From: Nitrosomonas sp.
GTDB lineage: Bacteria > Pseudomonadota > Gammaproteobacteria > Burkholderiales > Nitrosomonadaceae
Length of the DNA stretch: 64,000 nucleotides
NCBI GenBank assembly: GCA_016703745.1
Contig: JADJBK010000006.1
Span: 1,798,001 to 1,862,000 of the forward strand
Direction: 5' to 3'
The notes under the pieces are model-generated. The model ran no database searches. It was given only the letters and a program-made list of their open reading frames with translations, and was not told the origin of the DNA. The first letter of the stretch is position 1; every line of letters starts with the position of its first letter. A program made the position numbers and the translations under genes. Below are positions 9,159-17,800 of the stretch, piece by piece.

Positions 9159-10559
9159 ATGGCAATCAAGAATTACGATTTCCGTGATCTGGTGAAGCTT
9201 GAGCAATTACGGTATATCGAGAGCAATCAGAAACAGGCAATTTCATACGCCAGTATCCAGGATATGGCGCCACACACCACTGGCCAGTTCAGCCTGGATA
9301 TTTTTTATGAACGGCTGATGACGCGAGCGCGCCGCCTGATTCAGGACAACGCGCTTAACAGGCACTTACAGCAACCTGAGAAATTATTTCGGCGCGCTTA
9401 TCGAGTGGTGCTGATAATTGCCGCGTTGCTGGGCGGTCTGGCGGCCTTCAAGGCGGTGGATGTGGCTGATACCTTGAATATTTATTGGTTGCTTGCTGTA
9501 TTACTGGGTTTTAATTTTCTGTCGATGTTGCTGTGGCTGGTCGGCATATTATTTAGTATTCATGGGTTGAGCACAGGTATGGTAGCGCAACTGGCGGGCT
9601 GGCTTCCTGCCAGGTTAAAAGAAAAAGAAAGTGATCCCCTGGCTATGGGCGCGGCGAGGGGCTGGTGGGAAGCCTGTCTCGGTGGCAGGGTTGGCAAATG
9701 GCGGTTCAGTTTGCTCACACACCGGCTCTGGTTGAGTTATCTGCTAGCGGGTATCGCAATACTGATTCTTCTGATGACGGCAAAGCAGTATGATTTTATC
9801 TGGGGAACGACGCTTTTGTCGGAACATGCCTTGCCTGAGTTGACCCGCTTGCTAGCTGCTCCCATGGAATGGCTGGGAATGGTGCAGCCTGATAGCCAGC
9901 AAATTATGGCAAGCCGCGCCAATTCTTCGGGAAGCATCCTGCAGGATGCTGCAACCAGAGGAGTCTGGGCAAAATTTCTGCTGGGTGCATTGATTGCTTA
10001 TGGATTACTGCCGCGTCTGTTGCTGGCTGCACTTTCATCCTTGATGCTGAAGTGGTCAGAACGCCGCTATCAGTTGGATCTGTACCTGCCTTATTACATC
10101 GGCCTTCGACAAGGTCTGTTGAAGCAGGATCCCGATACCAGCGTAGTGGATGCTGATCCTGGGCAGATTGACGAGCGTGACGTGCCAATGGCAAGCGGGC
10201 ACAACGGTGATATACCAATCCAGGCGCTGGTAACAGGAATCGAGCTGGATGACCGGGTACACTGGCCAGAAGATGTGAAGGGTCAATACAATATCGTGGA
10301 TCAGGCCAGTTTCCATCAAATGCTGGACAGAATAAAAAAGAGCAGGCAGCCGCTGTTGATTGGCGTAGCGGTTTACCGACTGCCGGATCGGGGTGTGCAG
10401 CGCATGATCAACGACCTCGTCGCGGCCACTTCTGGCCCGGCGTGGCTGTTACTTCTAAATAGTCAATCAGCGGAACCAATTACTGAATCGCGCAAATTGG
10501 CATGGTTCCGACTGGCGCAGAGCTGTAACATTCCTGCTGAACATGTTGTCACTCACTAG
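9159..10559 (+). CDS. DUF2868 integral membrane protein
   Basis: 466 residues. Four hydrophobic segments are visible: VVLIIAALLGGLAAF, LLAVLLGFNFLSMLLWLVGI, LSYLLAGIAILILLM and LGALIAYGLLPRLLLAAL. A soluble C-terminal third follows, ending in a Rossmann-like stretch (QPLLIGVAVYRLPDRGVQRMI). The pattern fits DUF2868. It is followed after 14 bases by a DUF3482 GTPase gene, and these two families are normally paired, so the products probably act together at the inner membrane. Function is not established. Confidence 0.8.
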   Translation: MAIKNYDFRDLVKLEQLRYIESNQKQAISYASIQDMAPHTTGQFSLDIFYERLMTRARRLIQDNALNRHLQQPEKLFRRAYRVVLIIAALLGGLAAFKAVDVADTLNIYWLLAVLLGFNFLSMLLWLVGILFSIHGLSTGMVAQLAGWLPARLKEKESDPLAMGAARGWWEACLGGRVGKWRFSLLTHRLWLSYLLAGIAILILLMTAKQYDFIWGTTLLSEHALPELTRLLAAPMEWLGMVQPDSQQIMASRANSSGSILQDAATRGVWAKFLLGALIAYGLLPRLLLAALSSLMLKWSERRYQLDLYLPYYIGLRQGLLKQDPDTSVVDADPGQIDERDVPMASGHNGDIPIQALVTGIELDDRVHWPEDVKGQYNIVDQASFHQMLDRIKKSRQPLLIGVAVYRLPDRGVQRMINDLVAATSGPAWLLLLNSQSAEPITESRKLAWFRLAQSCNIPAEHVVTH

Positions 10560-10573
10560 CCAGATTATTTGAA

Positions 10574-11980
10574 ATGCAAACAGCCAGACCGGCAAACGGC
10601 CGGGAAGCATCATTACTCAATATTGCGGTAGTTGGTCATACCAATACCGGCAAAACCTCGCTTATTCGCACCATGCTGCGCAGCACCGCATTTGGCAGGA
10701 TAGAAGACGCCGCTGGCACAACCCGTCATGTGGAACGCGCAACCATTTCTGCCGGGCACGAAGCCATTCTCAATCTGTACGATACCCCCGGAATCGAGGA
10801 TGTTTATGCTTTGCGTGAAAAATTGGTCAGAATGGCTGGCAGCAGAAAAAGTACCATACAGGCAGCAATTTTGACGGAATTTACTGAGCGGACTACGCCA
10901 GATGACCCCTTGGAACAAGAGGCAAAAGTTATCCGGCAGGTTTTGCGCAGTGACGTCCTGCTGTATGTCATCGATGTACGCGAACCCATCCTGGAAAAAT
11001 ACCTGATTGAAATTGAGCTGCTCAGCAAAACTCTGAAACCAATCATTCCGGTGTTTAACTTTATCGAGGCGCGTCGGGCAGACCTGGACACATGGCGGCA
11101 GAAACTTGCTGAGTTTAATATTCATGCATCCCTTGAACTGGATACGGTTGCCTTCGCTTTTGAGGCGGAAAAGCGTCTGTACCAGAAAATACAGAGTATT
11201 GCGGAGGGCTACTATCAACCGTTGCAGCGGTTGATTAATTTTCGCGCACAGGTTTGGCAGCAGCTCTGTCAATCCGCAGCCAGACGAATTGTGGTATTGA
11301 TTGTCATGGCGGCATGTTATCGACAAACTGTTGTTCCAAAAGATCGGGAGGTGATTGCACAGTCTGCCACACAAAAAATGCAGCAAGCGATTCGACTGGC
11401 CGAGCAGGATTGTCTCTATGATTTATTGGCCATCTTTAATTTTACCCAGCAGGATGTCGCTCTGCAGAACCTCCCTATACAGGATGGCCAATGGCAGCTG
11501 GATTTATTTGCTCCCGGCGTACTGAAAGCCTACGGTCTGGATATGGGCAGCTCCGCTCTTAAGGGTGCAGCTGCCGGTGCCGGAATTGATCTGATGGTAG
11601 GCGGGTTAAGCCTGGGGGCGGCCAGTTTGCTGGGTGCACTGGCAGGAACAGGATGGTCTACCTTTCGTCGTTACGGCAAAGAAATTCAGGCAAAAATTCA
11701 AGGCACCAGTTGGTTGTGCGTAGATGACAATACATTACAAATACTGTATTTGCGTCAGTGGCAACTACTGAATAAGTTAATGCATCGTGGCCATGCTGCC
11801 ATGCACGTCGAGCAGGTTGATCCATCGACAGAATCACGGCATCTGCCGGAAGGCTGGTATGAAATAATTCAGATTCTTCGACAGAATCCGGCTTGGATTC
11901 AGTCATCCCATGCCAGGGACAACAGTGCTCAATATCGAGATGTTGAAGCTCGGCTAATCACCGCATTGATAGATAAATAA
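10574..11980 (+). CDS. GTPase with DUF3482 C-terminal domain
   Basis: 468 residues. The N-terminal Era/TrmE-like GTPase has a G1 motif GHTNTGKTS (about 21-29), Thr residues in a G2-like AGTTRHVE, and a G3 DTPG. A clear NKxD G4 is missing; the corresponding strand reads IIPVFNFIE, so base specificity may be relaxed. A hydrophobic helix (ARRIVVLIVMAACY) and a Gly-rich zipper region (GAAAGAGIDLMVGGLSLGAASLLGALAG) lie in the C-terminal half and suggest membrane contact. It probably forms an operon with the DUF2868 gene. Confidence 0.8.
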   Translation: MQTARPANGREASLLNIAVVGHTNTGKTSLIRTMLRSTAFGRIEDAAGTTRHVERATISAGHEAILNLYDTPGIEDVYALREKLVRMAGSRKSTIQAAILTEFTERTTPDDPLEQEAKVIRQVLRSDVLLYVIDVREPILEKYLIEIELLSKTLKPIIPVFNFIEARRADLDTWRQKLAEFNIHASLELDTVAFAFEAEKRLYQKIQSIAEGYYQPLQRLINFRAQVWQQLCQSAARRIVVLIVMAACYRQTVVPKDREVIAQSATQKMQQAIRLAEQDCLYDLLAIFNFTQQDVALQNLPIQDGQWQLDLFAPGVLKAYGLDMGSSALKGAAAGAGIDLMVGGLSLGAASLLGALAGTGWSTFRRYGKEIQAKIQGTSWLCVDDNTLQILYLRQWQLLNKLMHRGHAAMHVEQVDPSTESRHLPEGWYEIIQILRQNPAWIQSSHARDNSAQYRDVEARLITALIDK

Positions 11981-12036
11981 TTATTTATCAATAAGTTAAA
12001 TAATCTGCTATCTTCTGGAGAGCGTTAAAATAAACA

Positions 12037-12429
12037 ATGAAAAAAATACTGTTAACTTTGCTGCTGATCATGACATCGACCGATACACTAGCTAAATGGA
12101 TTCAGATAGGCGAGGGTAATCAGAAAGGCGGTTATACCGTTTATGCGGATCTGAGCTCGGCCCGCCGGGCAGCTGATAAAGTCAAGATGTGGATTTTGCT
12201 GGATTTTAAAACTGAACAGAAAGCATCCGGCGTAAATTTTTTATCCAAAACCATCCGTCGTGAATACGACTGTCAGGGAAAGCATATTAGAATTCTTGCG
12301 TTCAAATTGTTCGGCTGGAATATGGAACAGGGCAGGCTTATCCGTTCTTATAGCCAGCCACAGGAATGGAAGGTGGTACGAGCTGAAAGCATGGATGAAA
12401 TAGAGTGGAAAATCGCCTGTGAAAGTTAG
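12037..12429 (+). CDS. Small secreted protein, surface-adhesin E-like
   Basis: 130 residues with a signal peptide (KKILLTLLLIMTSTDTLA). The mature part has the layout of the surface-adhesin protein E family: W-x-IG near the start, YTVYADLSS, KMWILLDF, EYDCQGKHIR and a C-terminal WKIACES. The two Cys are placed to form a disulphide. In bacteria generally this fold is a common small periplasmic or surface protein; adhesion is not implied here. Confidence 0.65.
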   Translation: MKKILLTLLLIMTSTDTLAKWIQIGEGNQKGGYTVYADLSSARRAADKVKMWILLDFKTEQKASGVNFLSKTIRREYDCQGKHIRILAFKLFGWNMEQGRLIRSYSQPQEWKVVRAESMDEIEWKIACES

Positions 12430-12466
12430 CAGAAGACCGGGAGTTGTCTCCGATATTTTTGATGAA

Positions 12467-12495
12467 ATGTGGCCAGTCACTGAATCTGGCCACAT
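12467..12495. terminator. Bidirectional terminator between convergent genes
   Basis: ATGTGGCCAG (12467-12476) and CTGGCCACAT (12486-12495) form a perfect 10-base stem with a 9-base loop. Short T-rich sequence follows on the plus strand (CTCTTT). It sits between the adhesin-E-like gene and the Asp-rich gene, which converge here. Confidence 0.75.
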
Positions 12496-12524
12496 CTCTT
12501 TAAGAATTAATCAGCTGCAGTCAA

Positions 12525-13202
12525 TCAGTCATCAATCTTGCAGACTGCGTTTGCACTGAGAACAACCCCGTCATTTGCATCCAGAATCTCTCCCGTCACA
12601 GTGTTGTTCTGAATAAAATCGTCTGTGATTAAGGTTTTATCGTTGTCATCCGTATCACTTTTGAATTTGAACTCAGTCTCGAAGCGTGATGCTGTTTTTT
12701 CAAGACTGGTCTCACTATTGTCACCGGAGGTAACGCGGGCGCGGTAGTTACCCGGAGCCAGATTCAGTACCTTGAGCTCGACTTTGGATTCGCGACCATC
12801 ATCGTTATCGATTTCACAGCCAACAAACAGACGTGTTGCTTTGCCGCCACTGATTGGGGTGGAATCAAATCCTTTATCGTCATCCGAATCATCATCATCA
12901 CTGTCGTCATAATCATCATCCTCAAATGCTGCCAGTGCTGCGATTTTTCGGCAGACATCCGAGTTTTCCTTAATGGCCTCGACCAGCTGATAATTAAAGG
13001 AATCTCCACGTCTTTCCATGCGGACATCGAAGTAAAGACCTTCCAGGCTGTCATCATCCGCATAGTTTTTGAGTTTGACACAGGGGATCACCAGCTCATC
13101 AGATAGAAAATCGGCGCGCGAACCACCGCCGATACGGTCTGCCCAGGCTGGACTGGCGATAATACTCAGTGCCAAAGCACAGGCAAGTTTGTTGATTTTC
13201 AT
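12525..13202 (-). CDS. Secreted acidic protein with Asp-rich tract
   Basis: 225 residues. Signal peptide of about 21 residues ending in SPAWA. The centre holds a run of acidic residues (DDDYDDSDDDDSDDD, about 94-110), which could bind Ca2+ or other cations. On either side are beta-rich segments with single Cys in VIPCVKLKN, DVCRKI, VGCEIDN and AVCKIDD, suggesting two disulphides. No family recognised. The tract is encoded by GAT/TCA-type triplets and may vary in length between strains. Confidence 0.6.
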   Translation of the reverse strand: MKINKLACALALSIIASPAWADRIGGGSRADFLSDELVIPCVKLKNYADDDSLEGLYFDVRMERRGDSFNYQLVEAIKENSDVCRKIAALAAFEDDDYDDSDDDDSDDDKGFDSTPISGGKATRLFVGCEIDNDDGRESKVELKVLNLAPGNYRARVTSGDNSETSLEKTASRFETEFKFKSDTDDNDKTLITDDFIQNNTVTGEILDANDGVVLSANAVCKIDD

Positions 13203-13377
13203 TAATTTCTCCTAAAAATAATTAAAATCCGGTTACCCGGTTTGTGAAGACTCTTGTCGCAAAATTGAGCCTCGTAGAAAATTGTATCAACAATCTTGTG
13301 AACCTATATCGGTTATCTGGATGGTAAAACGGTTGATAATTTCGTTTAATTTCGAATGCGATCTGTTCGCGAGTCTC

Positions 13378-14325
13378 CTAGCTATTTTTCTTTTTGGCAC
13401 GTGGGTGTGTCTGATCATAAATTTTGGTTAAATGTTGAAAATCCAGATGCGTATAGACCTGTGTACTGCGAATGCTGGCATGACCGAGCATTTCCTGCAC
13501 CGCGCGCAGGTCGCTGCTCGATTGCAGTAAATGGGAAGCAAAAGAATGTCTGAGTGCATGTGGGTGGACGTGATTGTCCAGCCCCTGTAGCAGGGCGCGT
13601 TGTTTCAGGCGCAGGGCAATAGTGCGGGTATGAATGCGACGTCCCTGCTGTGACAAGAACAGAGCCGTTTCGCCCGGTGGTAATAGAGTGGCACGAATGG
13701 GTAACCATGCCTGTAATGCCTGTAGCGCCTGTTTGCCAACTGGTACAAGCCGTGTTTTGCTGCCTTTGCCGGTGATGCGTGCCATGCCTTGATTGAAATC
13801 GATATCCACTGGTTGCAGGCTGGCTAGTTCCGCCAGTCGCAGACCTGAGCCATAAAATAATTCAAACATAGCCAGGTCTCTGATTGCCAGGGGATCGGTT
13901 GGCTTGAAAGTCAGTAGTTGGGCCGCTTCATCAGGTGAGAGCGCATTGGGCAGTTTGTGGGTTGACTTGGGAACACGGACACCCAAACAGGGATCGTCGC
14001 TATGGTGGTGGTGGCGGATCAGGTAGCGATAAAAACCGCGCCAGACCGACAGCATTCTTGCGAGACTTCTGCCAGATAATCCCTCGCCATGCAGTCGTGT
14101 AATGAAATAGCGAATATCGTGCGCTTGCAGTTGCCGTAAAAGGTCATCGGGCACTCGCGAGTCATCCGGGTATTTCTGTGTGGTAAAACGTGCCAATGTA
14201 GCCAGATCGTGTTCATAACTGACTAAAGTCAGTGCGGCTAGTCTGCGGGCATCCCTGAGATAGACGAGATACTGCCTGAAAATGGGTGGCAGTGCGGTTT
14301 CCTGTTTTTCATGCTGTGGATTCAT
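13378..14325 (-). CDS. xerC: Tyrosine recombinase XerC
   Basis: Site-specific recombinase that resolves chromosome dimers at dif with XerD. 315 residues from the ATG at 14325; a TTG at 14334 would add three. The N-terminal SAM-like DNA-binding domain is present. The catalytic set is complete: Arg in FYGSGLRLAEL, Lys in TGKGSKTRLV, His-x-x-Arg in HALRHSFASHLL, His in GHASIRSTQVY and the Tyr nucleophile in the same block. It overlaps the end of the DUF484 gene upstream, and DUF484-xerC is a usual pairing in proteobacteria. Confidence 0.92.
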   Translation of the reverse strand: MNPQHEKQETALPPIFRQYLVYLRDARRLAALTLVSYEHDLATLARFTTQKYPDDSRVPDDLLRQLQAHDIRYFITRLHGEGLSGRSLARMLSVWRGFYRYLIRHHHHSDDPCLGVRVPKSTHKLPNALSPDEAAQLLTFKPTDPLAIRDLAMFELFYGSGLRLAELASLQPVDIDFNQGMARITGKGSKTRLVPVGKQALQALQAWLPIRATLLPPGETALFLSQQGRRIHTRTIALRLKQRALLQGLDNHVHPHALRHSFASHLLQSSSDLRAVQEMLGHASIRSTQVYTHLDFQHLTKIYDQTHPRAKKKNS

Positions 14326-15022
14326 CCGTGCCAACAGTTGTTTGAGGAAATTGTCGCATCAGACGGATGACAGAGCTGCTTGCCAGTTCACCGAGGCGTG
14401 TCAGATAAAGCGTACCCATATCCGGATAGAAACGTTCTACTTCTGGGCTGCTCAGAACCAGGAGACCAAAATGCTGCATTTTTTTCAGGGGAATGAGTGC
14501 AAAGGATTGCAGATGCTGCATGTCACTGCCAAACCATTGCTTGATTTCGTCGTCAACATCTGTGCCACAACGTGGGTGTGACAGTCCGGCGGTGACGATA
14601 CGCAACTGGTCGCTGACGGTATCCACCACTGAATCGGGAAGTGGGGGATCGAGGTCATCCGATCTCCATAGCCGTAAGGCAACATGTGGAATGGAGAAGT
14701 CCTCACACAAGTGATATTGCAGTCCATGCAACATCTCTGCCAGTGAACTGAATCCCAGCAGAGCCACTGTCAGGCGATGCATTTTTTCACCAATGGCATC
14801 ATTTTGTTCGCCAATTTCAATTAGTGCCATCAATTTGTCCTGCAATAATTCATTTTTCTTGCGCAGCATCATTACCTGCCGTTGAGTGATCGAGATGACT
14901 TGCTCGTCATCGGCATGCTCTTCCAGGTGCGACAACTGAATGGAATCCAGCAGGGTGGGGTGTGCTACAAAAAAATCAGGATGATCTTGCAGATATTGCG
15001 CAACTTGCTCGGGTTTTATCAT
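14309..15022 (-). CDS. DUF484 family protein (GAF-like)
   Basis: 237 residues. The N-terminus (VAQYLQDHPDFFVAHPTLLDSIQLSH) is the hallmark of DUF484. A coiled-coil stretch (QRQVMMLRKKNELLQDKLMALIEIGEQND) precedes a GAF-like sensory fold. The gene overlaps xerC by 17 bases, so the two are probably translated together. The biochemical role is unknown. Confidence 0.85.
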   Translation of the reverse strand: MIKPEQVAQYLQDHPDFFVAHPTLLDSIQLSHLEEHADDEQVISITQRQVMMLRKKNELLQDKLMALIEIGEQNDAIGEKMHRLTVALLGFSSLAEMLHGLQYHLCEDFSIPHVALRLWRSDDLDPPLPDSVVDTVSDQLRIVTAGLSHPRCGTDVDDEIKQWFGSDMQHLQSFALIPLKKMQHFGLLVLSSPEVERFYPDMGTLYLTRLGELASSSVIRLMRQFPQTTVGTDESTA

Positions 15023-15118
15023 GAATTCGATGAGGATTGATGAGGATGTAAAGGGTTGGATCTAAATAGTTGCCATTATCATAACATGATCAAAAGCAGG
15101 TCTGACAAAGCGAGAGGA

Positions 15119-15733
15119 TTATTCCTTGGCAGACCCGGTAAGCTTGAATAATTTCTGCAATAATGATCTGATTAATTGCCATAATCTGGGCAATAGCCAG
15201 ATGGCAAGACCCATAAAAACAGTGAACAAACCAAGGAAAACCAGTGGATGATTTAATGCTGTCCATAAACCGCCCAATACCAGCAGATCCTCGCTGACCG
15301 AAGCGGTCCAGTTGGTCACTGGTTCGGGTGAGGTGTTGATCATCATGCGGGTACCTGCTTTGGTTGCATGACTGGTCGCAGCTGCCCCACCACCCAGAAT
15401 GCCGGCAGCAATTTCCATACCGGTAGAAACATCGCCGACCGCTCCGGCCGCCAGCAGGGCGCCAGCCGGAATACGCACGAAAGTATGTATGGCATCCCAG
15501 ATGCTGTCGAATCCTGGAATCTTGTCTGCAAAAAACTCTATCAGATACATGATCGCAGCCGCGCCAATAACCCAGGGGTTGGATAAAACTGCCAGTTCGT
15601 CGGGTAGCGCGACATTGCCAGTGGCAGATCCCAGGCCGAGTACCAGTAGCACGGCGTATAAATTGATGCCGCTTGCCCAGGAGGCGCCCATCGTGAGCGC
15701 CAGGGTAGCCATCAGAGCTTCGTAGCTTTCCAT
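15119..15733 (-). CDS. DUF4126 membrane protein
   Basis: 204 residues with about five hydrophobic segments. GASWASGINLYAVLLVLGL near the N-terminus, DSIWDAIHTFVRIPAGALLA and SHATKAGTRMMINTSPEP are typical of DUF4126. The C-terminal segment is LGLFTVFMGLAIWLLPRLWQ with a basic tail. It ends 96 bases before the DUF484 start and begins 12 bases after glk ends, on the same strand. Function unknown. Confidence 0.8.
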   Translation of the reverse strand: MESYEALMATLALTMGASWASGINLYAVLLVLGLGSATGNVALPDELAVLSNPWVIGAAAIMYLIEFFADKIPGFDSIWDAIHTFVRIPAGALLAAGAVGDVSTGMEIAAGILGGGAAATSHATKAGTRMMINTSPEPVTNWTASVSEDLLVLGGLWTALNHPLVFLGLFTVFMGLAIWLLPRLWQLIRSLLQKLFKLTGSAKE

Positions 15734-15745
15734 ATGATCGCCTGT

Positions 15746-16768
15746 TTATTGAAGAAATGGTCGCTTAGTATGGGCATTGCCTGTGGAGTGCAGCATCTGT
15801 CTGGCTACGGATTCAGCACCCAGCAGACCCGCTTTGTTATGGGTAATGACATAAACCGGAATCGTTTGCATCAGGGTATGGAATCGCCCTTTACTTTGGA
15901 AGGCATTGATAAAGCCGGGTTGCTGCAGGCTTTGCAGAATGCGGGGTGCAATACCGCCTGCAATGTAGACTCCGCCATGGCATAGCCCCGCCAGCGCCAG
16001 ATTGCCCGCATAGGCGCCATAAATCTCGCTGAAGTGCTCAAGTGCCTGCAAGGCGGTGGGGTTTTGCTGTTCGAATGCCAGCCTGGTAACCATTGCAGCT
16101 TCGTTCACTGCAGGTTGTCTATCGTTTACTTGTCCAGGTTCGGGGGTATATTTCTGTAAAAAATGGAAAAGATCCACTAATCCTTGTCCGGAAAGAATAC
16201 GTTCAACTGATACGTGTCCGTAGCGTATCTTCAGATAATCGAACAGTGCAATCTGCAAGGTGTTAGCAGGCGCAAAATCGATATGTCCGGCTTCGGTGGC
16301 AAGTATGGTTGTTCCATTAACACAATTTACCAGCCAGGCTACACCCATACCGGTGCCAGCACCCAGTACTACGCGGGTTGCATCGGGTTGTGGACTGCCC
16401 GTCTGCAGAGTTGCCAGGTCGTCATGGGAGAGTGTTTCGATCGAGTGGGCGACTGCCTCGAAATCATTCATGATTCTGACGAGAGGGATTGAAAACCGTT
16501 GTTGAATGTGTTGGGCGTTGATGTGCCAGTTTAGGTTGGTCAGTGTCACTTGTTGAGCGGTTACCGGTCCGGCAATGGCCAGACAGATCACTTCTGGAGC
16601 AACGGACAGGTGCTGCAGAAAATCATGTAGTACCTCATCAAAATGAACATAGGCACGACTATCGTAGTGGCGATCGAGAAGGTGGTTAAAGATATTATCT
16701 TGTGCCGTTACCGCTCGCAGCAGGGTTTTCGTTCCGCCGATATCACCACAAATCAGGGTTGGGCTCAT
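15746..16768 (-). CDS. glk: Glucokinase
   Basis: Phosphorylates glucose with ATP in the cytoplasm. 340 residues from the ATG at 16768, which has AGG seven bases upstream; a GTG at 16789 is an alternative. The Glk-type phosphate-binding loop GDIGGTKTLL is at the N-terminus, with LAIAGPVTAQQVTLTNLNW, the catalytic-region MNDFEAVAHS, GAGTGMGVAWL and GGVYIAGGIAPRI following. This is the non-ROK bacterial glucokinase family. In an obligate ammonia oxidiser it would serve glycogen or sucrose turnover, which is an inference. Confidence 0.88.
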   Translation of the reverse strand: MSPTLICGDIGGTKTLLRAVTAQDNIFNHLLDRHYDSRAYVHFDEVLHDFLQHLSVAPEVICLAIAGPVTAQQVTLTNLNWHINAQHIQQRFSIPLVRIMNDFEAVAHSIETLSHDDLATLQTGSPQPDATRVVLGAGTGMGVAWLVNCVNGTTILATEAGHIDFAPANTLQIALFDYLKIRYGHVSVERILSGQGLVDLFHFLQKYTPEPGQVNDRQPAVNEAAMVTRLAFEQQNPTALQALEHFSEIYGAYAGNLALAGLCHGGVYIAGGIAPRILQSLQQPGFINAFQSKGRFHTLMQTIPVYVITHNKAGLLGAESVARQMLHSTGNAHTKRPFLQ

Positions 16769-16879
16769 AGAGTTGCCTGCAGAGATCACAATCCACGAAT
16801 GGTAGCAAAACTGGCAATGGCAGGTACAATAACCTGCTTGTGCAACAACCCGGTCAACAGGGTTAAACAGGAGAGCGTC

Positions 16880-17800
16880 GTGGTGGATGATGACATCAGT
16901 ACAAGTGATTTGTTGTTGAAAAGTACGTATTTGGAGACCGATGAAGTTGTCGCGGAATTACATATTGTGCGTACAACGGCACTTGAACAGCGACAGGGAC
17001 ATACCCGACCACCGAGGCTGCCTTCTCGCAAAGTAATCGCTACGGTTGCGGATGGATTACGCATGGCGCTGTTTCCTAATCGCCTGGGGCCGGCTGATTT
17101 GTCTGTCGAGGGAGTGGATCATTACGTAGGTTATATTTTAAATGTAACCTTGCGTACCTTACTGGTGCAGATTCAGCATGAGCTGCATTTTCATGCCGAG
17201 ACGGAAGTACTTAGTCAGGAAGATCATGCACGCGCGGTGGCGATTACCCAGGCATTTGCCAAGCGTTTGCCGGAAGTTCGCCAAATGCTTGATGATGACA
17301 TTATGGCGGCCTATATTGGCGACCCCGCTGCACACTGTATCGATGAAGTGTTGGTGTGCTATCCCGGTATCGCGGCCATTACCTATTACCGGCTGGCGCA
17401 TGAATTGTACCAATTGGGCATCCCCCTGATTGCACGCATGATGTCCGAAATCGCGCATTCGATGACTGGCATAGAAATCCATCCTGGTGCGCAGATTGGC
17501 AGAAGTTTCTTTATTGATCACGGTACCGGTGTGGTGATTGGGGAAACCGCGATTATCGGCAACAATGTGCGCCTGTATCAGGCCGTAACCTTGGGAGCGA
17601 AGCGCTTTCCTGTGGATGAGCATGGCGCGCTGGTCAAGGGAATTGTGCGCCACCCCATTGTTGAGGATGATGTCGTTATTTATGCGGGTGCAACTATTCT
17701 GGGTCGCATCACCATTGGGCGTGGTTCGACGATAGGTGGCAACGTCTGGCTTACACAGAGTGTGCCGCCAAATAGTCAGATCACGCAAGCGCAGACGTGA
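16880..17800 (+). CDS. cysE: Serine O-acetyltransferase
   Basis: Makes O-acetylserine from serine and acetyl-CoA, the first step of cysteine synthesis. The frame is open further upstream into glk, but AGGAG at 16869-16873 points to a GTG start at 16880 or 16883, giving about 305 residues. This is the longer SAT form with an extended N-terminal helical domain. The C-terminal left-handed beta helix shows hexapeptide repeats (IHPGAQIGRSFFIDHGTGVVIGE, IIGNNVRLYQ, VIYAGATILG, IGRGSTIGGNVWL). The active-site segment DHGTGVVIGETA is intact. Its stop codon abuts the ATG of the NnrS gene. Confidence 0.9.
   Translation: MVDDDISTSDLLLKSTYLETDEVVAELHIVRTTALEQRQGHTRPPRLPSRKVIATVADGLRMALFPNRLGPADLSVEGVDHYVGYILNVTLRTLLVQIQHELHFHAETEVLSQEDHARAVAITQAFAKRLPEVRQMLDDDIMAAYIGDPAAHCIDEVLVCYPGIAAITYYRLAHELYQLGIPLIARMMSEIAHSMTGIEIHPGAQIGRSFFIDHGTGVVIGETAIIGNNVRLYQAVTLGAKRFPVDEHGALVKGIVRHPIVEDDVVIYAGATILGRITIGRGSTIGGNVWLTQSVPPNSQITQAQT

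Noticed and set aside
10613..11386. 257-codon minus-strand frame opposite the GTPase gene
   Set aside because: The plus strand carries clear GTPase motifs; the minus-strand product has none and no start signal.
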